Origin: Simkania sp.
Lineage (GTDB): Bacteria > Chlamydiota > Chlamydiia > Chlamydiales > Rhabdochlamydiaceae
Length of the DNA: 56,554 bases
Direction: 5' to 3'
NCBI GenBank assembly: GCA_018333475.1
Contig: JAGXTH010000045.1
Coordinates: forward strand, 1-56,554
How positions within the stretch are numbered: the first letter of the stretch is position 1; each line of letters begins with the position of its first letter. Made by a program: the position numbers and the translations under genes. Below, one piece after another: positions 8,533-20,384 of the stretch. Under the pieces are notes generated by a model. It had not been told where the DNA came from, ran no database searches, and saw only the letters and a program-made list of their open reading frames with translations.

Positions 8533-8937
8533 TTAGATATCTTCTTTTGGGGGTTTGCGGAAGTTTTTTTTTGTTGAAGTGGTCCGTTTGGTTTCAACGA
8601 GTTTTTCCTGAGTGCGGCGGGATCTGCGTTTTTTCTGACGACGGACCTTAGAGATCTCCTGCTGTTTCTTGCTTTTTTCTCTGAAGAGAGCATACTCGAG
8701 TTTTTCACAGAGCTCTCTTCTGGCCAGGAAACGATTCATGACCCGTGAACGATCCTTTTGGCATTTGATTTCCAGGCCGGAAGGAATATGTTTAAGGTAG
8801 ACGCACGAATGCGTTTTATTGATCTTTTGCCCGCCGCTACCAGAGCCAAGAATGAATTTCTCGATGAGGTCATCGTCACGTATGCCTAAACGAATCATTC
8901 GCTCAGCTAGCGCATCTTCTTTTTCTTTAGTTATCAC
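8533..8937 (-). CDS. RF-1-domain protein with GGQ motif (ArfB/MTRFR-like)
   Basis: A 134-residue protein carrying only the peptidyl-hydrolase domain of class I release factors. GSGSGGQKINKTHSCVYLKH lies near residues 31-50 and supplies the GGQ that hydrolyses peptidyl-tRNA; RSRVMNRFLARREL follows. There is no codon-recognition domain. The C-terminal 40 residues are strongly basic, as in ribosome-rescue factors that enter the mRNA channel. The start is GTG at 8937, overlapping the stop of the cupin gene by 4 bp; an ATG at 8898 is a less likely alternative. It is the last gene of the coupled pyrG-ruvX-cupin operon. A role in rescuing stalled ribosomes is inferred. Confidence 0.85.
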   Translation of the reverse strand: MITKEKEDALAERMIRLGIRDDDLIEKFILGSGSGGQKINKTHSCVYLKHIPSGLEIKCQKDRSRVMNRFLARRELCEKLEYALFREKSKKQQEISKVRRQKKRRSRRTQEKLVETKRTTSTKKNFRKPPKEDI

Positions 8938-9265
8938 TGGATTTCAATTACAAGCACTTCGATGTTTTCGTTACTTGGGTTAACATCAGCATGAAGTTCT
9001 CCTTCTGGATCAGCTGCAAACCAATAGGCTTGGCCGGACTCAAAGACAAGAGGCGATGTTGAACCATCTTCCATGACCTTTAACAGTAAGCCGCCTTTAA
9101 TACCAACGACTATACGTGGCTTGTCATGACGATGCATAGAGAGGGGGGCCTCAGGGGTGATCACAGTTTTCCAGACTTTGACTGTGTCATTATCTAGTTG
9201 TATGTCTCGGTGAGTAGCCAACAGTGGTAAAGCTAAAGTGCAGGCAAGAAGATTGAGGAGTTTTT

Positions 9266-9269
<4 letters not shown>
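8934..9269 (-). CDS. Small exported cupin-domain protein
   Basis: A 111-residue protein with a short signal peptide (basic MKK, hydrophobic core, likely cleavage near ALPLLA at residue 18-20). The mature part fits a single cupin barrel, with MHRHDKPRIVVGIKGG near residue 42 supplying metal-binding His residues and a conserved Gly turn. No specific substrate can be assigned. It overlaps ruvX upstream (ATGA) and the release-factor-like gene downstream, so it is translated as part of a four-gene coupled unit. An exported protein between cytosolic genes suggests operon position reflects expression rather than shared function. Confidence 0.75.
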
Positions 9270-11322
<2,053 letters not shown>

Positions 11323-11461
11323 TTAGATTCTGGAATGATAACGCTTTAAACTCAAGACAGGTTTTGTTCTCTATTCAAGGAAGCCATATACTTCTGTCGA
11401 CAAGGCTTAGAATTTATATGCATAAGGTGAGTTAAAAATAGCTTAAATAAAGGATTTACTC

Positions 11462-12850
11462 ATGGTTGTCAGCGTATTTGAACTATTTTCTATCGGAATA
11501 GGCCCTTCGAGTTCCCATACCGTGGGTCCTATGCGTGCGGCAAGGCGATTCGTTGAACAGCTCCAAGAAGAAGGAAAACTCGATCTCGTAGGGTCTCTTA
11601 CTATTGAGCTATTTGGGTCACTTGCCATGACAGGACATGGTCATGCAACGGATATTGCTCTTTTGCTGGGATTAGAGGGTAGTGCTCCTGAAGAAATAGA
11701 CCCAGAAAATGTAGAGAGTTGTATTGCAAATATTACGGAAACAGGTTTTATCAAATTACTTAGTCGTAAGCAAATTCCTTTCTCGAAAGAAAAGGATCTC
11801 TTATTTCTGAAAGGCAAGAGGCTAGCTTTTCACTCGAATGCCATGCGTTTTAAAGCTTTGGATGTTCGTAAGAGAGAATTGATGACGGAGGTCTTTTACT
11901 CAGTGGGGGGTGGATTTATCGTAAGGCATGACGAAATCTATCAATCTGCTAATCCATCTACAGACCACCATTTGCCATACCCTTTTAAAACAGCTAAAGA
12001 ACTATTAGCTCATTGTATTCGTGAAGATAAATCGATTTGGGACATTGTGATGGCTAATGAGCTCATTTGGCGTCAAGAAGATGAAATTCGTAGAGGTATT
12101 CTGCGTATTTGGAATGTGATGCAAGCTTGTGTGACTAGAGGATGTTTGCAAGAAGGGATTTTGCCAGGAGGGCTTAATGTCAAACGTCGAGCTGCTGGCC
12201 TGTACCGCTCTCTTACACTGCAAGGAGATCTTCACAACGATCCTTCTCAGATTTTGGATTGGATTAGTTTGTTTGCTCTTGCTGTAAATGAAGAAAATGC
12301 TGTGGGTGGTAGAGTTGTCACAGCTCCTACCAATGGCGCCTCTGGAGTCATACCAGCTGTTTTGCATTATTATATGAAATTTACCTCTAAGCCATCAGAA
12401 GAAGGGATTATTCGATTCTTTTTAACAGCGACTGCTATTGGGATTTTGTACAAAGAAGGAGCTTCGCTTTCTGCAGCTGAAATGGGGTGCCAGGGAGAGG
12501 TCGGTGTTGCATGTTCTATGGCGGCGGCTGGATTAGCTGCAGCTTTGGGGGCAACCACACTGCAAATAGAGAATGCTGCAGAGATTGGGATGGAACACAA
12601 CCTTGGCCTTACTTGTGATCCTGTTGGTGGTCTGGTTCAGATTCCTTGTATTGAGCGCAATACCATGGGGGCTATCAAAGCTGTGAATGCATGTCGCCTT
12701 GCTATGCATGGTGACGGAGATCATCGTGTTTCATTGGATGAAGTGATTATAGCTATGCGACATACAGGGGAAGATATGAAGAGCCTTTATAAGGAGACAT
12801 CTAGTGGCGGGCTAGCTGCTCATGTTTCTGTTGCTATTACAGAATGCTAA
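11462..12850 (+). CDS. sdaA: L-serine dehydratase, iron-sulfur, single-chain
   Basis: Deaminates L-serine to pyruvate and ammonia using a 4Fe-4S cluster. The 462-residue protein has both the beta domain ([18 protein letters not shown] at residue 10) and the alpha domain in one chain. Conserved glycine- and cysteine-rich segments lie near residues 340-400 ([26 protein letters not shown]). It starts at ATG 11462 with AAAGGA upstream. It stands alone, divergent from pyrG. It would let the organism feed serine carbon into pyruvate. Confidence 0.95.
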   Translation: MVVSVFELFSIGIGPSSSHTVGPMRAARRFVEQLQEEGKLDLVGSLTIELFGSLAMTGHGHATDIALLLGLEGSAPEEIDPENVESCIANITETGFIKLLSRKQIPFSKEKDLLFLKGKRLAFHSNAMRFKALDVRKRELMTEVFYSVGGGFIVRHDEIYQSANPSTDHHLPYPFKTAKELLAHCIREDKSIWDIVMANELIWRQEDEIRRGILRIWNVMQACVTRGCLQEGILPGGLNVKRRAAGLYRSLTLQGDLHNDPSQILDWISLFALAVNEENAVGGRVVTAPTNGASGVIPAVLHYYMKFTSKPSEEGIIRFFLTATAIGILYKEGASLSAAEMGCQGEVGVACSMAAAGLAAALGATTLQIENAAEIGMEHNLGLTCDPVGGLVQIPCIERNTMGAIKAVNACRLAMHGDGDHRVSLDEVIIAMRHTGEDMKSLYKETSSGGLAAHVSVAITEC

Positions 12851-12868
12851 AGGATTCTTTCTAAATAA

Positions 12869-12990
12869 GAAGCTGTCCTAAAACCTGGTTCAGTCGATTT
12901 TGCGGTTCTTTTGAGTCGATTTTCAATCCTTTTCTTGGGGTTAATATCAGTTTTGACATATGAATCCCAAGAAAAGGATTGAAAACTCAC
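12869..12990. repeat. Inverted-repeat element family B, partial copy with internal hairpin
   Basis: It starts GAAGCTGTCCTAAAAC, preceded by TAA, and continues with TGGTTCAGTCGATTTTG as in the 56453 copy. The interior then diverges into a perfect 20-bp inverted repeat (12920-12939 with 12966-12985). No matching right end (CAGCTTC) is found before pfp, so this copy is truncated or decayed. The hairpin is placed to terminate sdaA transcription. Confidence 0.75.
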
Positions 12991-13063
12991 CTAAGGTGGG
13001 TTAAAAAGTCGGACAAAGGAACCGTAGAAACAAAATCCATTAACAGTCTCTAAGGGAAATGCC

Positions 13064-14668
13064 ATGTCTCTATTGAATAAAGTCCGTTTACAGTATAAAC
13101 CAGCCCTTCCGCTTTTTTTGCATAATTTTCGACAGCTGGGGTTTTCTCCTGATTCCAACAACGTATTTAATACCGAGGCGGAAGAAATTTCCCGGCTTTT
13201 TCCTAGGACATTTGGCCAACCTTTGCTTCACGGCCACAATTCCACTTTGCGGAATCTTAGGCCTCTCCATGTGGGAGTTGTGTTTTCTGGAGGGCAGGCA
13301 GCTGGAGGGCATAATGTTATCATAGGTTTGCACGATGCTCTTAAAACCTTACATGAGAATAGTTCTCTCGTAGGTTTTATAGGGGGACCTAATGGGATTA
13401 TCAACGGCAAAACATTGCCACTAACACCAGAGCTTTTGCTTAAGTATCGTAATCAGGGTGGATTTGATCTTATCGGGTCTGGTCGAACAAAAATTGAGAC
13501 GCCAGAACAACTTAAAAGTGCTCTTCAAGTTGTAGAAACGCTTAAGCTCGACGGTCTTGTCATCATTGGTGGTGATGATTCCAATACAAATGCAGCTATT
13601 CTAGCAGAGTATTTTATGCAGCAAGGGTGTTTAACCAAGGTCATAGGAGTGCCAAAAACGATTGACGGCGACCTGCAGAATAAACATTTACAGATCTCTT
13701 TTGGATTTGATACAGCGTGTAAGACGTATGCAGAAATGATCGGTAATTTAGCAAAAGACGCTATCTCAGATAAAAAATATACCCATGTTGTCAAGGTCAT
13801 GGGACGTTCAGCCTCTCATATTGCTTTAGAATGTGCATTTCGCACGCATCCTAATTTGACTTTGATTGGGGAGGAAATTGCATCTAAAAAAATGACTCTG
13901 CAAGCTGTTGTCGATGAAGTGGTGGAAGTCATTGAAACTAGGGCTAAAAATGGAAAAAATTATGGTCTCATTATCATTCCTGAGGGACTGATTGAATTTA
14001 TTCCTGAGCTTCAGACCTTGATTAAGGAGTTGAATACAATATTGGCTAGTTCTTCTGGTGTGCCAGAAAATGAAATCATTGGCCAGTTATCCACGAATGC
14101 TAAAGCATGCTATGAAGTGTTGCCTGAAAATATACGTAAACAGCTTTTGGTAGAACGTGATCCCCATGGGAATGTGCACGTATCTCTGATCGAAACAGAT
14201 CGTTTACTCATAGAGTTAGTGGGTAAGGAGCTCAAAAAGCGACAAGTAAAATGCAATATGGTAGGACATTTTTTTGGGTATGAAGGTAGATCGGGCTACC
14301 CATCCAATTTCGATTGTAACTACTGCACAACGCTTGGATATACTGCGGCATTACTGATCGATGAAGGGATGACAGGGTATATGGCTGTCGTGCAAGATCT
14401 TCACCGTCCAGTTGTAGAGTGGAAAATTGCGGCGCTGCCCATTGCTATGTTGCTTGGGTTAGAAGAACGTTCTGGAAAACTCAAACCTGTCATTCGTAAG
14501 GCCTTAGTCGATCTTGAGGGGCATCCTTTCAAAGTGTTTAAGGAATTGCGTAAGCACTGGGCTAAAGAAGATGACTATCAATTTCCAGGACCGATACAAT
14601 TTTTTGGCGACCAAGCATTGACCGATAGTATTCCTATGACGATGAGCTTATCAGTAAATCCTCTTTAG
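13064..14668 (+). CDS. pfp: Diphosphate--fructose-6-phosphate 1-phosphotransferase (PPi-type PFK)
   Basis: Phosphorylates fructose 6-phosphate, probably with pyrophosphate. The 534-residue length and the residues GGDDSNTNA near 167 (second Asp of GGDD) and VPKTIDGDLQN near 195 (Lys in place of Gly) are the accepted markers of PPi-dependent enzymes. Chlamydiae carry this long clade, usually as two paralogs. Only one is seen here. The start has AAGGGA 8 bp upstream. It is a monocistronic unit flanked by two family B elements, one on each side. Confidence 0.93.
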   Translation: MSLLNKVRLQYKPALPLFLHNFRQLGFSPDSNNVFNTEAEEISRLFPRTFGQPLLHGHNSTLRNLRPLHVGVVFSGGQAAGGHNVIIGLHDALKTLHENSSLVGFIGGPNGIINGKTLPLTPELLLKYRNQGGFDLIGSGRTKIETPEQLKSALQVVETLKLDGLVIIGGDDSNTNAAILAEYFMQQGCLTKVIGVPKTIDGDLQNKHLQISFGFDTACKTYAEMIGNLAKDAISDKKYTHVVKVMGRSASHIALECAFRTHPNLTLIGEEIASKKMTLQAVVDEVVEVIETRAKNGKNYGLIIIPEGLIEFIPELQTLIKELNTILASSSGVPENEIIGQLSTNAKACYEVLPENIRKQLLVERDPHGNVHVSLIETDRLLIELVGKELKKRQVKCNMVGHFFGYEGRSGYPSNFDCNYCTTLGYTAALLIDEGMTGYMAVVQDLHRPVVEWKIAALPIAMLLGLEERSGKLKPVIRKALVDLEGHPFKVFKELRKHWAKEDDYQFPGPIQFFGDQALTDSIPMTMSLSVNPL

Positions 14669-14686
14669 ATTTTAAACAGGCTCTTA

Positions 14687-15001
14687 GAAGCTGTACTAAA
14701 ACTTGGGTTCAGTCGATTTTCGATCCAAATGATTGGGGGCAATATCGACAAAGGTATATAGCCCCCCAATTTTGGAGTCGAAAAGCGGCCAAAATAATAC
14801 CAAACGCAATAAATAATTTCACATTTGAGCTGCGTGAAAGCTGTCGACAAATTGACGATCGTAAACAGCATAGTATTAATGCAATACAATGCCGTTTACG
14901 ATCGCCGATATTCGGCGCTTTGACGCGGCTCAAATGTGAAGTTATTTGTTGCGTTTGGTATAATCCACAAAAGCGACGAACCTAGGTTTTAGTACAGCTT
15001 C
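14687..15001. repeat. Inverted-repeat element family B, complete copy with a nested family A element
   Basis: The ends are exact inverted repeats, GAAGCTGTACTAAAAC and GTTTTAGTACAGCTTC, each flanked by TTA (3-bp duplication). The right-hand TTA is the stop codon (TAA on the minus strand) of the adjacent orphan gene. The family A copy at 14798-14960 sits inside with its own TAA duplication. Without it the B element is about 150 bp. No transposase is encoded; it is probably a MITE. Confidence 0.85.
14798..14960. repeat. Palindromic repeat family A, copy nested in family B
   Basis: A complete 163-bp unit with TACCAAACGC / GCGTTTGGTA ends, flanked on both sides by TAA. Same orientation as the 4004 and 38790 copies. 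Its location inside the family B element shows that family A moved after that B insertion. Confidence 0.92.
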
Positions 15002-16816
15002 TTAGTCGCCATCCATTCTAAGTGCTTTAATCTTGTTTCGGATAACGAGGGCTAAGGCGTCCAAGTCAGCAGCAAAATGCGATCTGCCATATTCTCTGCG
15101 TTGGTTCAAGGGTTTATTGGCTAAGGCTCCAAGTTCTTCATAAATAGGGTATTTAACAGTTTCCTTATCGATAGTCAGAGTATCAAAAAGAGCATGTAGT
15201 TGTTTAGCCTGTTCATTGGCATTGAGGACTTTGATTGTTGGAATAGCTTTAAGAACCTGTTGTAACTTTTCTGACACTCCAGAAGTCACTATACCACTCC
15301 TTGATAGAGGGGCTTGGATGCTTGGTGCTTCTTTTCCTGAGAGCTTGGCTTGCTCTAGTTTAGGGAGCGGTTGAGAAGTCACTGCGGTATAGATAGCTTG
15401 TGCTCTTTCTTTGTTATCACAGCTAGCAAAACGGTCTGATCCGAAACTGCTAGAACTTCTTGGATGGCCATTTAAGCGCCAAATAGCATGGAGTGTTTGT
15501 TCTTTTAGGGCGGTAGATAACTTAGAGAATTCTTCCAAAGCGGATGGATCCTCCTCCTCAAATTTTTGGCCCAGGGTGAGTAAGATCTGTGATGCTTTGG
15601 TATGTAAATGGCTTATTTTAGCACTTTGATTGAGCAGTTGTATGTGTTCTTCGACGAAAATGCTCAGCATTTCCTCGATGTGCATCGTGATAGCCTGTCC
15701 CCATTCATCAAGGGTAAGCGAACGTAATTGATCAATACTAACAAAAGAGGGATCAGGGAATTCTTTGAGGATGTTAATCTGTCTGCGAATAGCCTCTTTT
15801 TGCCAACTAGGCAAGCTCTGAAACAAGGTCAAAGGATCCATGGTATTTTCGCTGATGGGCGAAAAAGTCTTTTGCAGAGCGGCATTGAGTAGCCTTGATA
15901 ACTTGTCTAGATGTTCATCGAGATCGCGACACTCCTTTAAAGAGCAGATGATAGCTTCCATAATAGGATCTTTTTGATCATGGATCATTAATAAGCGAGA
16001 AATCAAGGCGCGTTTGCCATCGTGCGCTGCTACCCAGGTAAGACTAAATGGGCAAGTCGGATCGATCATGAAATGTGCATCATCTGGCGAATAAAGCATC
16101 GCATCGGGACTTTTTACATCCTTTTCTGCATGGGCATGTACTGGCATCGGACCGAGTGCATTAAGCTCGATGGGACGGGGGTGCTTATGGGTGGTATTAC
16201 CATTGGCGCTATAGATGTTATAGCAAGGGAATAGACCCATAGAAATAGTCTTCTTAACATTCCATCCAGGGAGAATATCGTGATGAGCCCATGGGTGGAC
16301 ATTGAGGTTAAAAGGACGACCTTCTCCATAACAACTTGCAGGAAATCTAGTGTCGATGACTAGAGATAACAAGTCGACCTGGCACCCATCTAAAGGACCG
16401 ATAGCTTGAACAAGAGCATCTGGTAAAAGGGGGAAGCAAGTAGGGGCAAGTCGGAAAATAGCAAGAGGTTCGGCAGCGATTTCCCCATAAGTAGAAACTG
16501 TAGGGGTCTGGGGTTTGGCGTAGGCTGTGTTTTGTATGACAGGTTGGGTGTATGGACAAACTGTATTGATATAAAGACGAGACTCAGGAGTAGATGCGGA
16601 GTTTTGGATCAAAATATTTTTTGCTCTTATTAAGGAAGCAAGACTTTGTTGTCCATCTTCGGAGGGAGAAGTTTGGAGAATTTCCTGAGCGAGTGTATCA
16701 ATAGCTTGCGCTAATCCTCGAATGGCAAAAGGGGTGGATGAGGGGTCGCTCTGTAGAGCAATCGCCTCTTGATGAAGAGCTAGAGCCTGTTCTTTAAATC
16801 CAACCACTAATGACAT
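15002..16816 (-). CDS. Orphan repeat-module protein 1 (C-terminal YGRSHF module)
   Basis: A 604-residue protein of no known family, without signal peptide or membrane segments. The N-terminal 110 residues are helical. Residues about 120-290 form a distinct Pro/His-rich segment not found in its neighbours. The C-terminal module (about 518-604) has a leucine-rich helix, then IYEELGALAN, then REYGRSHFAADLDALALVI. It aligns by eye with modules in the genes at 18878 and 20732. Two weaker related segments lie near residues 330-385 and 430-500. The stop codon is the TTA duplication of the family B element. The IS1380 element lies 137 bp upstream of the start. A host-interaction role is possible but unsupported. 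Confidence 0.7.
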   Translation of the reverse strand: MSLVVGFKEQALALHQEAIALQSDPSSTPFAIRGLAQAIDTLAQEILQTSPSEDGQQSLASLIRAKNILIQNSASTPESRLYINTVCPYTQPVIQNTAYAKPQTPTVSTYGEIAAEPLAIFRLAPTCFPLLPDALVQAIGPLDGCQVDLLSLVIDTRFPASCYGEGRPFNLNVHPWAHHDILPGWNVKKTISMGLFPCYNIYSANGNTTHKHPRPIELNALGPMPVHAHAEKDVKSPDAMLYSPDDAHFMIDPTCPFSLTWVAAHDGKRALISRLLMIHDQKDPIMEAIICSLKECRDLDEHLDKLSRLLNAALQKTFSPISENTMDPLTLFQSLPSWQKEAIRRQINILKEFPDPSFVSIDQLRSLTLDEWGQAITMHIEEMLSIFVEEHIQLLNQSAKISHLHTKASQILLTLGQKFEEEDPSALEEFSKLSTALKEQTLHAIWRLNGHPRSSSSFGSDRFASCDNKERAQAIYTAVTSQPLPKLEQAKLSGKEAPSIQAPLSRSGIVTSGVSEKLQQVLKAIPTIKVLNANEQAKQLHALFDTLTIDKETVKYPIYEELGALANKPLNQRREYGRSHFAADLDALALVIRNKIKALRMDGD

Positions 16817-16953
16817 AGTTTTTTCTTTGAGATTTTATTTCGTTAACTCGTTCATTGTATCATAAACAATAGATTTTAATCAAAAAAACACAATTTTCAT
16901 AATATTAAAATTGTTTATGCTATTAATTAATATTGACTTGTTATGGGTTTGAT

Positions 16954-18698
16954 CCTAAAAACGGCAGTTAAAGACAGATTCTGATAGAGTTTTTCTCCAT
17001 AGCAGATGAGCTATGAGGAAGTTATGGAAGATTACCCCCTCCCAAGCACCATTCACCATATGGGTGAGCTATCAAATTGTGAATTGAATACCAAAAACGA
17101 CCCAGAAAATCTCCCAGGAATTCATTGCGATACCTTTGCAGGATTGGTTCATGTTGAGTGGGATGAACAGACCCCCGTTACACCAATCGGTCAGCTGGTA
17201 TTTTTTGCGCAATTCCTAAAAACATGTAATTTATTCGCTCCATGGGTGGCTGATTGCCCTCTTCATTACCATAGTCCTAATGCTCCGTCAAAAGCGGATG
17301 TTTTAGGAACGCTTTTGTTGGCTGTGCTTTCAGGTCAAAAACGATACGCGCATATTACCTCCATTCGACAAGATGCTGTGAACCCTGCTTTACTTGGGAT
17401 GAAAAGAGTTCTTAGTGAAGATTCAGCAAGAAGAGCTTTTCAAAGAATAGATGGAAAAGCTTGCGAAGAGTGGCAACAAAAACATCTCAAGTATTGCTAC
17501 GAACCGCTGCTATTGGAAAAATGGATTCTTGATGTTGACACGACGGTTAAGCCGCTGTATGGCCATCAACAAGGCGCTGAGATTTGTTATAACCCTTCAA
17601 AACCAGGCCGTCCAGCTCATGTCATACATACGTACTCGATGGCTGAAACCAGGTTAATTTTAGACTCTGAGGTGCTTGCCGGAATCCAACAGGCTGCGAC
17701 TTATTCATTGCCTCGCCTCCTTGAGATTGTAGATGAACTACCTCAAGAAAAAAAGCCTAGCCTCATAAGAGGAGACTGCGCTTTTGGTAACGAAAAAGTG
17801 TTAAGCCCTTTAGAGGAAAGAGAACTAGATTATCTTTTTAAAATTAAGCTTACAAAGAGAGCAAAAAGCTTAACCAAATTCGTCATGACCAGTACAAACG
17901 AGTGGGCTGATGCTGGACAAGGGTGGGAAGGAATAGCTTCGACTCTCCAGCTTAGTGGGTGGACGAAAGAGAGGCGAGTCATTGTTTTAAGAAAAAAACT
18001 GAAAGAGAAAAAAACCAAGCAAATGAAGAAGGAGGAACAACTGAGGTTCCCATTTGTTGCCTTCGTGCCTGATAGCGATGAATATGAGTTTGCAATTTTA
18101 ATAACTACACTGGAAATGGAAATTTTAACGATAGCTCAACTCTATCGTGATAGAGCGACCTCTGAGAACCATTTTGATGAGCTAAAACGCCAGTGGGGCT
18201 GGGGAGGTTTTGTAACACAAGATTTAAAACGCAGTCAAATTATGGCAAGAATCACTGCTCAGATTTATAACTGGTGGACACTGTTCGCAAGATGGATCAA
18301 CCCAGACAAACATGCAGAGGCAATCACAAGCAGACCATTAATGCTCTATGGTGTAGCCAGAGAAAGTAATCATGCAGGGCAGGAGACTATACGCATTACA
18401 CCCATGCACGGGAAAGCGAAAGGAAATAGTGAAAAAGTCGGCTTTATCTCCTCTATTTTAAATAAAATAAAGAACGTTGCGGAGCGGTTCAATCCAGTTG
18501 AAATCTGGAAAAGGGTATTGAGCATGATTTTCGTGAAATTTTTAAAGGGCAGAATTCTTGGAGACTATAATTGGGATACAGAGTGGTGGAATCAAGAGAG
18601 GCCCCTCATTGACTCAGGGGCCCGTCACAAATAGCAATCGGGATCACATAGGGATTAGCAAAAAGACAGACGAGGAGCAGTTAACTGCCGTTTTTAGG
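16954..18698 (+). mobile_element. IS1380-family insertion sequence, apparently intact
   Basis: The element is 1745 bp with perfect 18-bp terminal inverted repeats (CCTAAAAACGGCAGTTAA at 16954-16971 and its complement at 18681-18698). Both sides are flanked by TTGAT (16949-16953 and 18699-18703), a 5-bp target duplication. Terminal CC and a 4-5 bp duplication fit the IS1380 family. It contains one full-length transposase gene. Perfect ends and intact coding suggest a recent insertion between two members of the repeat-module gene group. Confidence 0.95.
17006..18634 (+). CDS. IS1380-family DDE transposase
   Basis: A 542-residue transposase. The catalytic triad is visible as Asp178 (WILDVDTTVKPLYG), Asp257 (RGDCAFGNEK) and Glu387 within Y380-R383-E387-K394, the YREK signature of IS4-related families. 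The stretch YGHQQGAEICYNPSKPGRP after the first Asp is typical of IS1380. The reading frame is complete. It starts 52 bp from the left inverted repeat and stops 64 bp from the right one. It should mobilise only elements with its own ends, which differ from repeat families A and B. Confidence 0.95.
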   Translation: MSYEEVMEDYPLPSTIHHMGELSNCELNTKNDPENLPGIHCDTFAGLVHVEWDEQTPVTPIGQLVFFAQFLKTCNLFAPWVADCPLHYHSPNAPSKADVLGTLLLAVLSGQKRYAHITSIRQDAVNPALLGMKRVLSEDSARRAFQRIDGKACEEWQQKHLKYCYEPLLLEKWILDVDTTVKPLYGHQQGAEICYNPSKPGRPAHVIHTYSMAETRLILDSEVLAGIQQAATYSLPRLLEIVDELPQEKKPSLIRGDCAFGNEKVLSPLEERELDYLFKIKLTKRAKSLTKFVMTSTNEWADAGQGWEGIASTLQLSGWTKERRVIVLRKKLKEKKTKQMKKEEQLRFPFVAFVPDSDEYEFAILITTLEMEILTIAQLYRDRATSENHFDELKRQWGWGGFVTQDLKRSQIMARITAQIYNWWTLFARWINPDKHAEAITSRPLMLYGVARESNHAGQETIRITPMHGKAKGNSEKVGFISSILNKIKNVAERFNPVEIWKRVLSMIFVKFLKGRILGDYNWDTEWWNQERPLIDSGARHK

Positions 18699-18877
18699 TT
18701 GATAAAGATATCCCGAGTTTACCCAATCCATACTACACATCAAACATCTTAGCTTAAATAAGTTAAGGAATTCATGCGAGCTTGCGTTTTATAGTAGAGC
18801 TCTTTCGAAACTACTACTTTGTTCTTTTCTGCAAAAACCAGGGTAAAAGATGTGAGACGTAGGAATAGCAAGAGATC

Positions 18878-20326
18878 TCATTGCCAACGATTGCAATGTT
18901 CTTCTTTTCCTTTAAGATAACCAGATAACACGGTTTTAATAGCTGTAATATCAGAAAAAAGAGCTCTGCCACAATCTTCCGCGGTAGCGGGATCTGTGTG
19001 ATGGACTAAGTCAGCGATTGCCCGGTAGACGAAAAGTTTAAAATCTCTAGATACTGCACTGTTGAACAATGTGTGTAAGGCTTCAAGACGCTTTTTTCCC
19101 TCTCTAATAAAGAGTGGATTCCGATCGATATCGTTAACTTCTTGAATTAGAGTCTTAAGAGTTTGTAGTTCAGCAGCACCTCTTTGTTCTATGCCAAAGA
19201 GTTCAATAAGAGCATTGAGCAGAGCGTCAATATCTGTAAAATGGGCTTTTCCATAGTCTTCAAGAGAATCACCCGTTTGAGAGGCTTGCCTACTGATCAT
19301 GTAGTAGATGTCAGTTTTGAACTGAGGGGAGTAAGTTGCAAATAGTGGGTTTAAGATTTCAAGAATCTTCAGCTGATCATTTTTAATAGAAATATCATCT
19401 TGTATCCTAGTACAATGTTCTATCAGGGACTGTAGTAAATCTAGATTACTCGTAGCTTCTTGGAATTTTCCCACTTCCTCGTGTGAAGGGGGTGTATAGT
19501 CTTCTTGTTTGGCTGATAAAGGTGCTATGGTGAAAGGACTCTCAGAACAAGGCTCCCCAAAGATCTTTCCTTGGATTTCAATAACCCGGTCATATAACTG
19601 GTCGAGATTATCGAGGATGTGGTCTTTTTGGTATTCTTGGAAATCTGAAGTTGGCTGTAGTGGGGGCTGTTCAAAAGTGCTTTTATACACTTGATCTTGA
19701 AGTTCTTTCGGGAAGTTGTCGATTGCAGACTGAATAAGAGGTTTTCCAGCATCTCCTAGGGAGATTGCTTGATCAAAGACATCAAAGAAACTAGTAAAGG
19801 CCTTACTCAAGGAATCTAAATATTCTTTAGCAAGAAGAGCATCGATTTTGTGTTTAAAAAAAGCTGTATCTTCTAATAAAGCTAAAGGCATTCGGTGTGA
19901 TTCTGTAGTCAAGACTTCAACGAGTTGATCGTTTAAGACTTGTAGAGCTCCTTTCTGCATATGGGTAAGTTGTGAAGAGGATAAGAATAAACTATGTATT
20001 CGACGAAATAGCTCATGCCTTTCTGTCAGTAGGATAACACGATCTTGAAGCTGTTGAAAGCTAGCTTGGAGCTGAGCGACTTCACTATTAACGCGTTGTC
20101 GTACAGGTGATAGCTGAATAGGTATTTGAGGTAGGATCAACTGTAAGCGCAAGAGCTTTTTAGCTAGGGTTTTCATAGCTTCTTGGATAGATTCCACCTC
20201 AGGGGCTATAACACCTGCTAATTCTTTTTGTTCCGCGCTGTGGATCTCTTCTTGAGTTGTACGGAGTTGTTCATTGAAATACAGAATCTGTTCTAAAACA
20301 GTGTGGGTATGGTCTATCTTAAACAT
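18878..20326 (-). CDS. Orphan repeat-module protein 2 (three YGrxHF modules)
   Basis: A 482-residue, mostly helical protein with no known family. Residues 1-120 look like a long coiled coil. Three related modules follow, at about 165-255, 297-378 and 390-471. Each has a helical LxxL segment, a hydrophobic IYxxI/VYRAI core, and the closing motif: EYQKDHILDNLDQL, DYGKAHFTDIDALL, DCGRALFSDITAIK. The third shares VSRDFKLFVYR with VSRDFKLQLYR of the 20732 gene. ATG 20326 has AAGGGAA upstream. It runs in the same direction as the 20732 gene, but the 405-bp gap contains a family A repeat. No signal peptide is present. The function is unknown. Confidence 0.75.
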   Translation of the reverse strand: MFKIDHTHTVLEQILYFNEQLRTTQEEIHSAEQKELAGVIAPEVESIQEAMKTLAKKLLRLQLILPQIPIQLSPVRQRVNSEVAQLQASFQQLQDRVILLTERHELFRRIHSLFLSSSQLTHMQKGALQVLNDQLVEVLTTESHRMPLALLEDTAFFKHKIDALLAKEYLDSLSKAFTSFFDVFDQAISLGDAGKPLIQSAIDNFPKELQDQVYKSTFEQPPLQPTSDFQEYQKDHILDNLDQLYDRVIEIQGKIFGEPCSESPFTIAPLSAKQEDYTPPSHEEVGKFQEATSNLDLLQSLIEHCTRIQDDISIKNDQLKILEILNPLFATYSPQFKTDIYYMISRQASQTGDSLEDYGKAHFTDIDALLNALIELFGIEQRGAAELQTLKTLIQEVNDIDRNPLFIREGKKRLEALHTLFNSAVSRDFKLFVYRAIADLVHHTDPATAEDCGRALFSDITAIKTVLSGYLKGKEEHCNRWQ

Positions 20327-20384
20327 CGAGTTCCCTTAGTTCATTATTTAATCCTGTCGATTTTGCTTAAAGGTTCTTAAGTAA

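Noticed and set aside
14687-15001. Family B elements as deletion derivatives of the IS1380 element
   Set aside because: The ends differ completely (GAAGCTGTACTAAAAC versus CCTAAAAACGGCAG) and the target duplications are 3 bp versus 5 bp.
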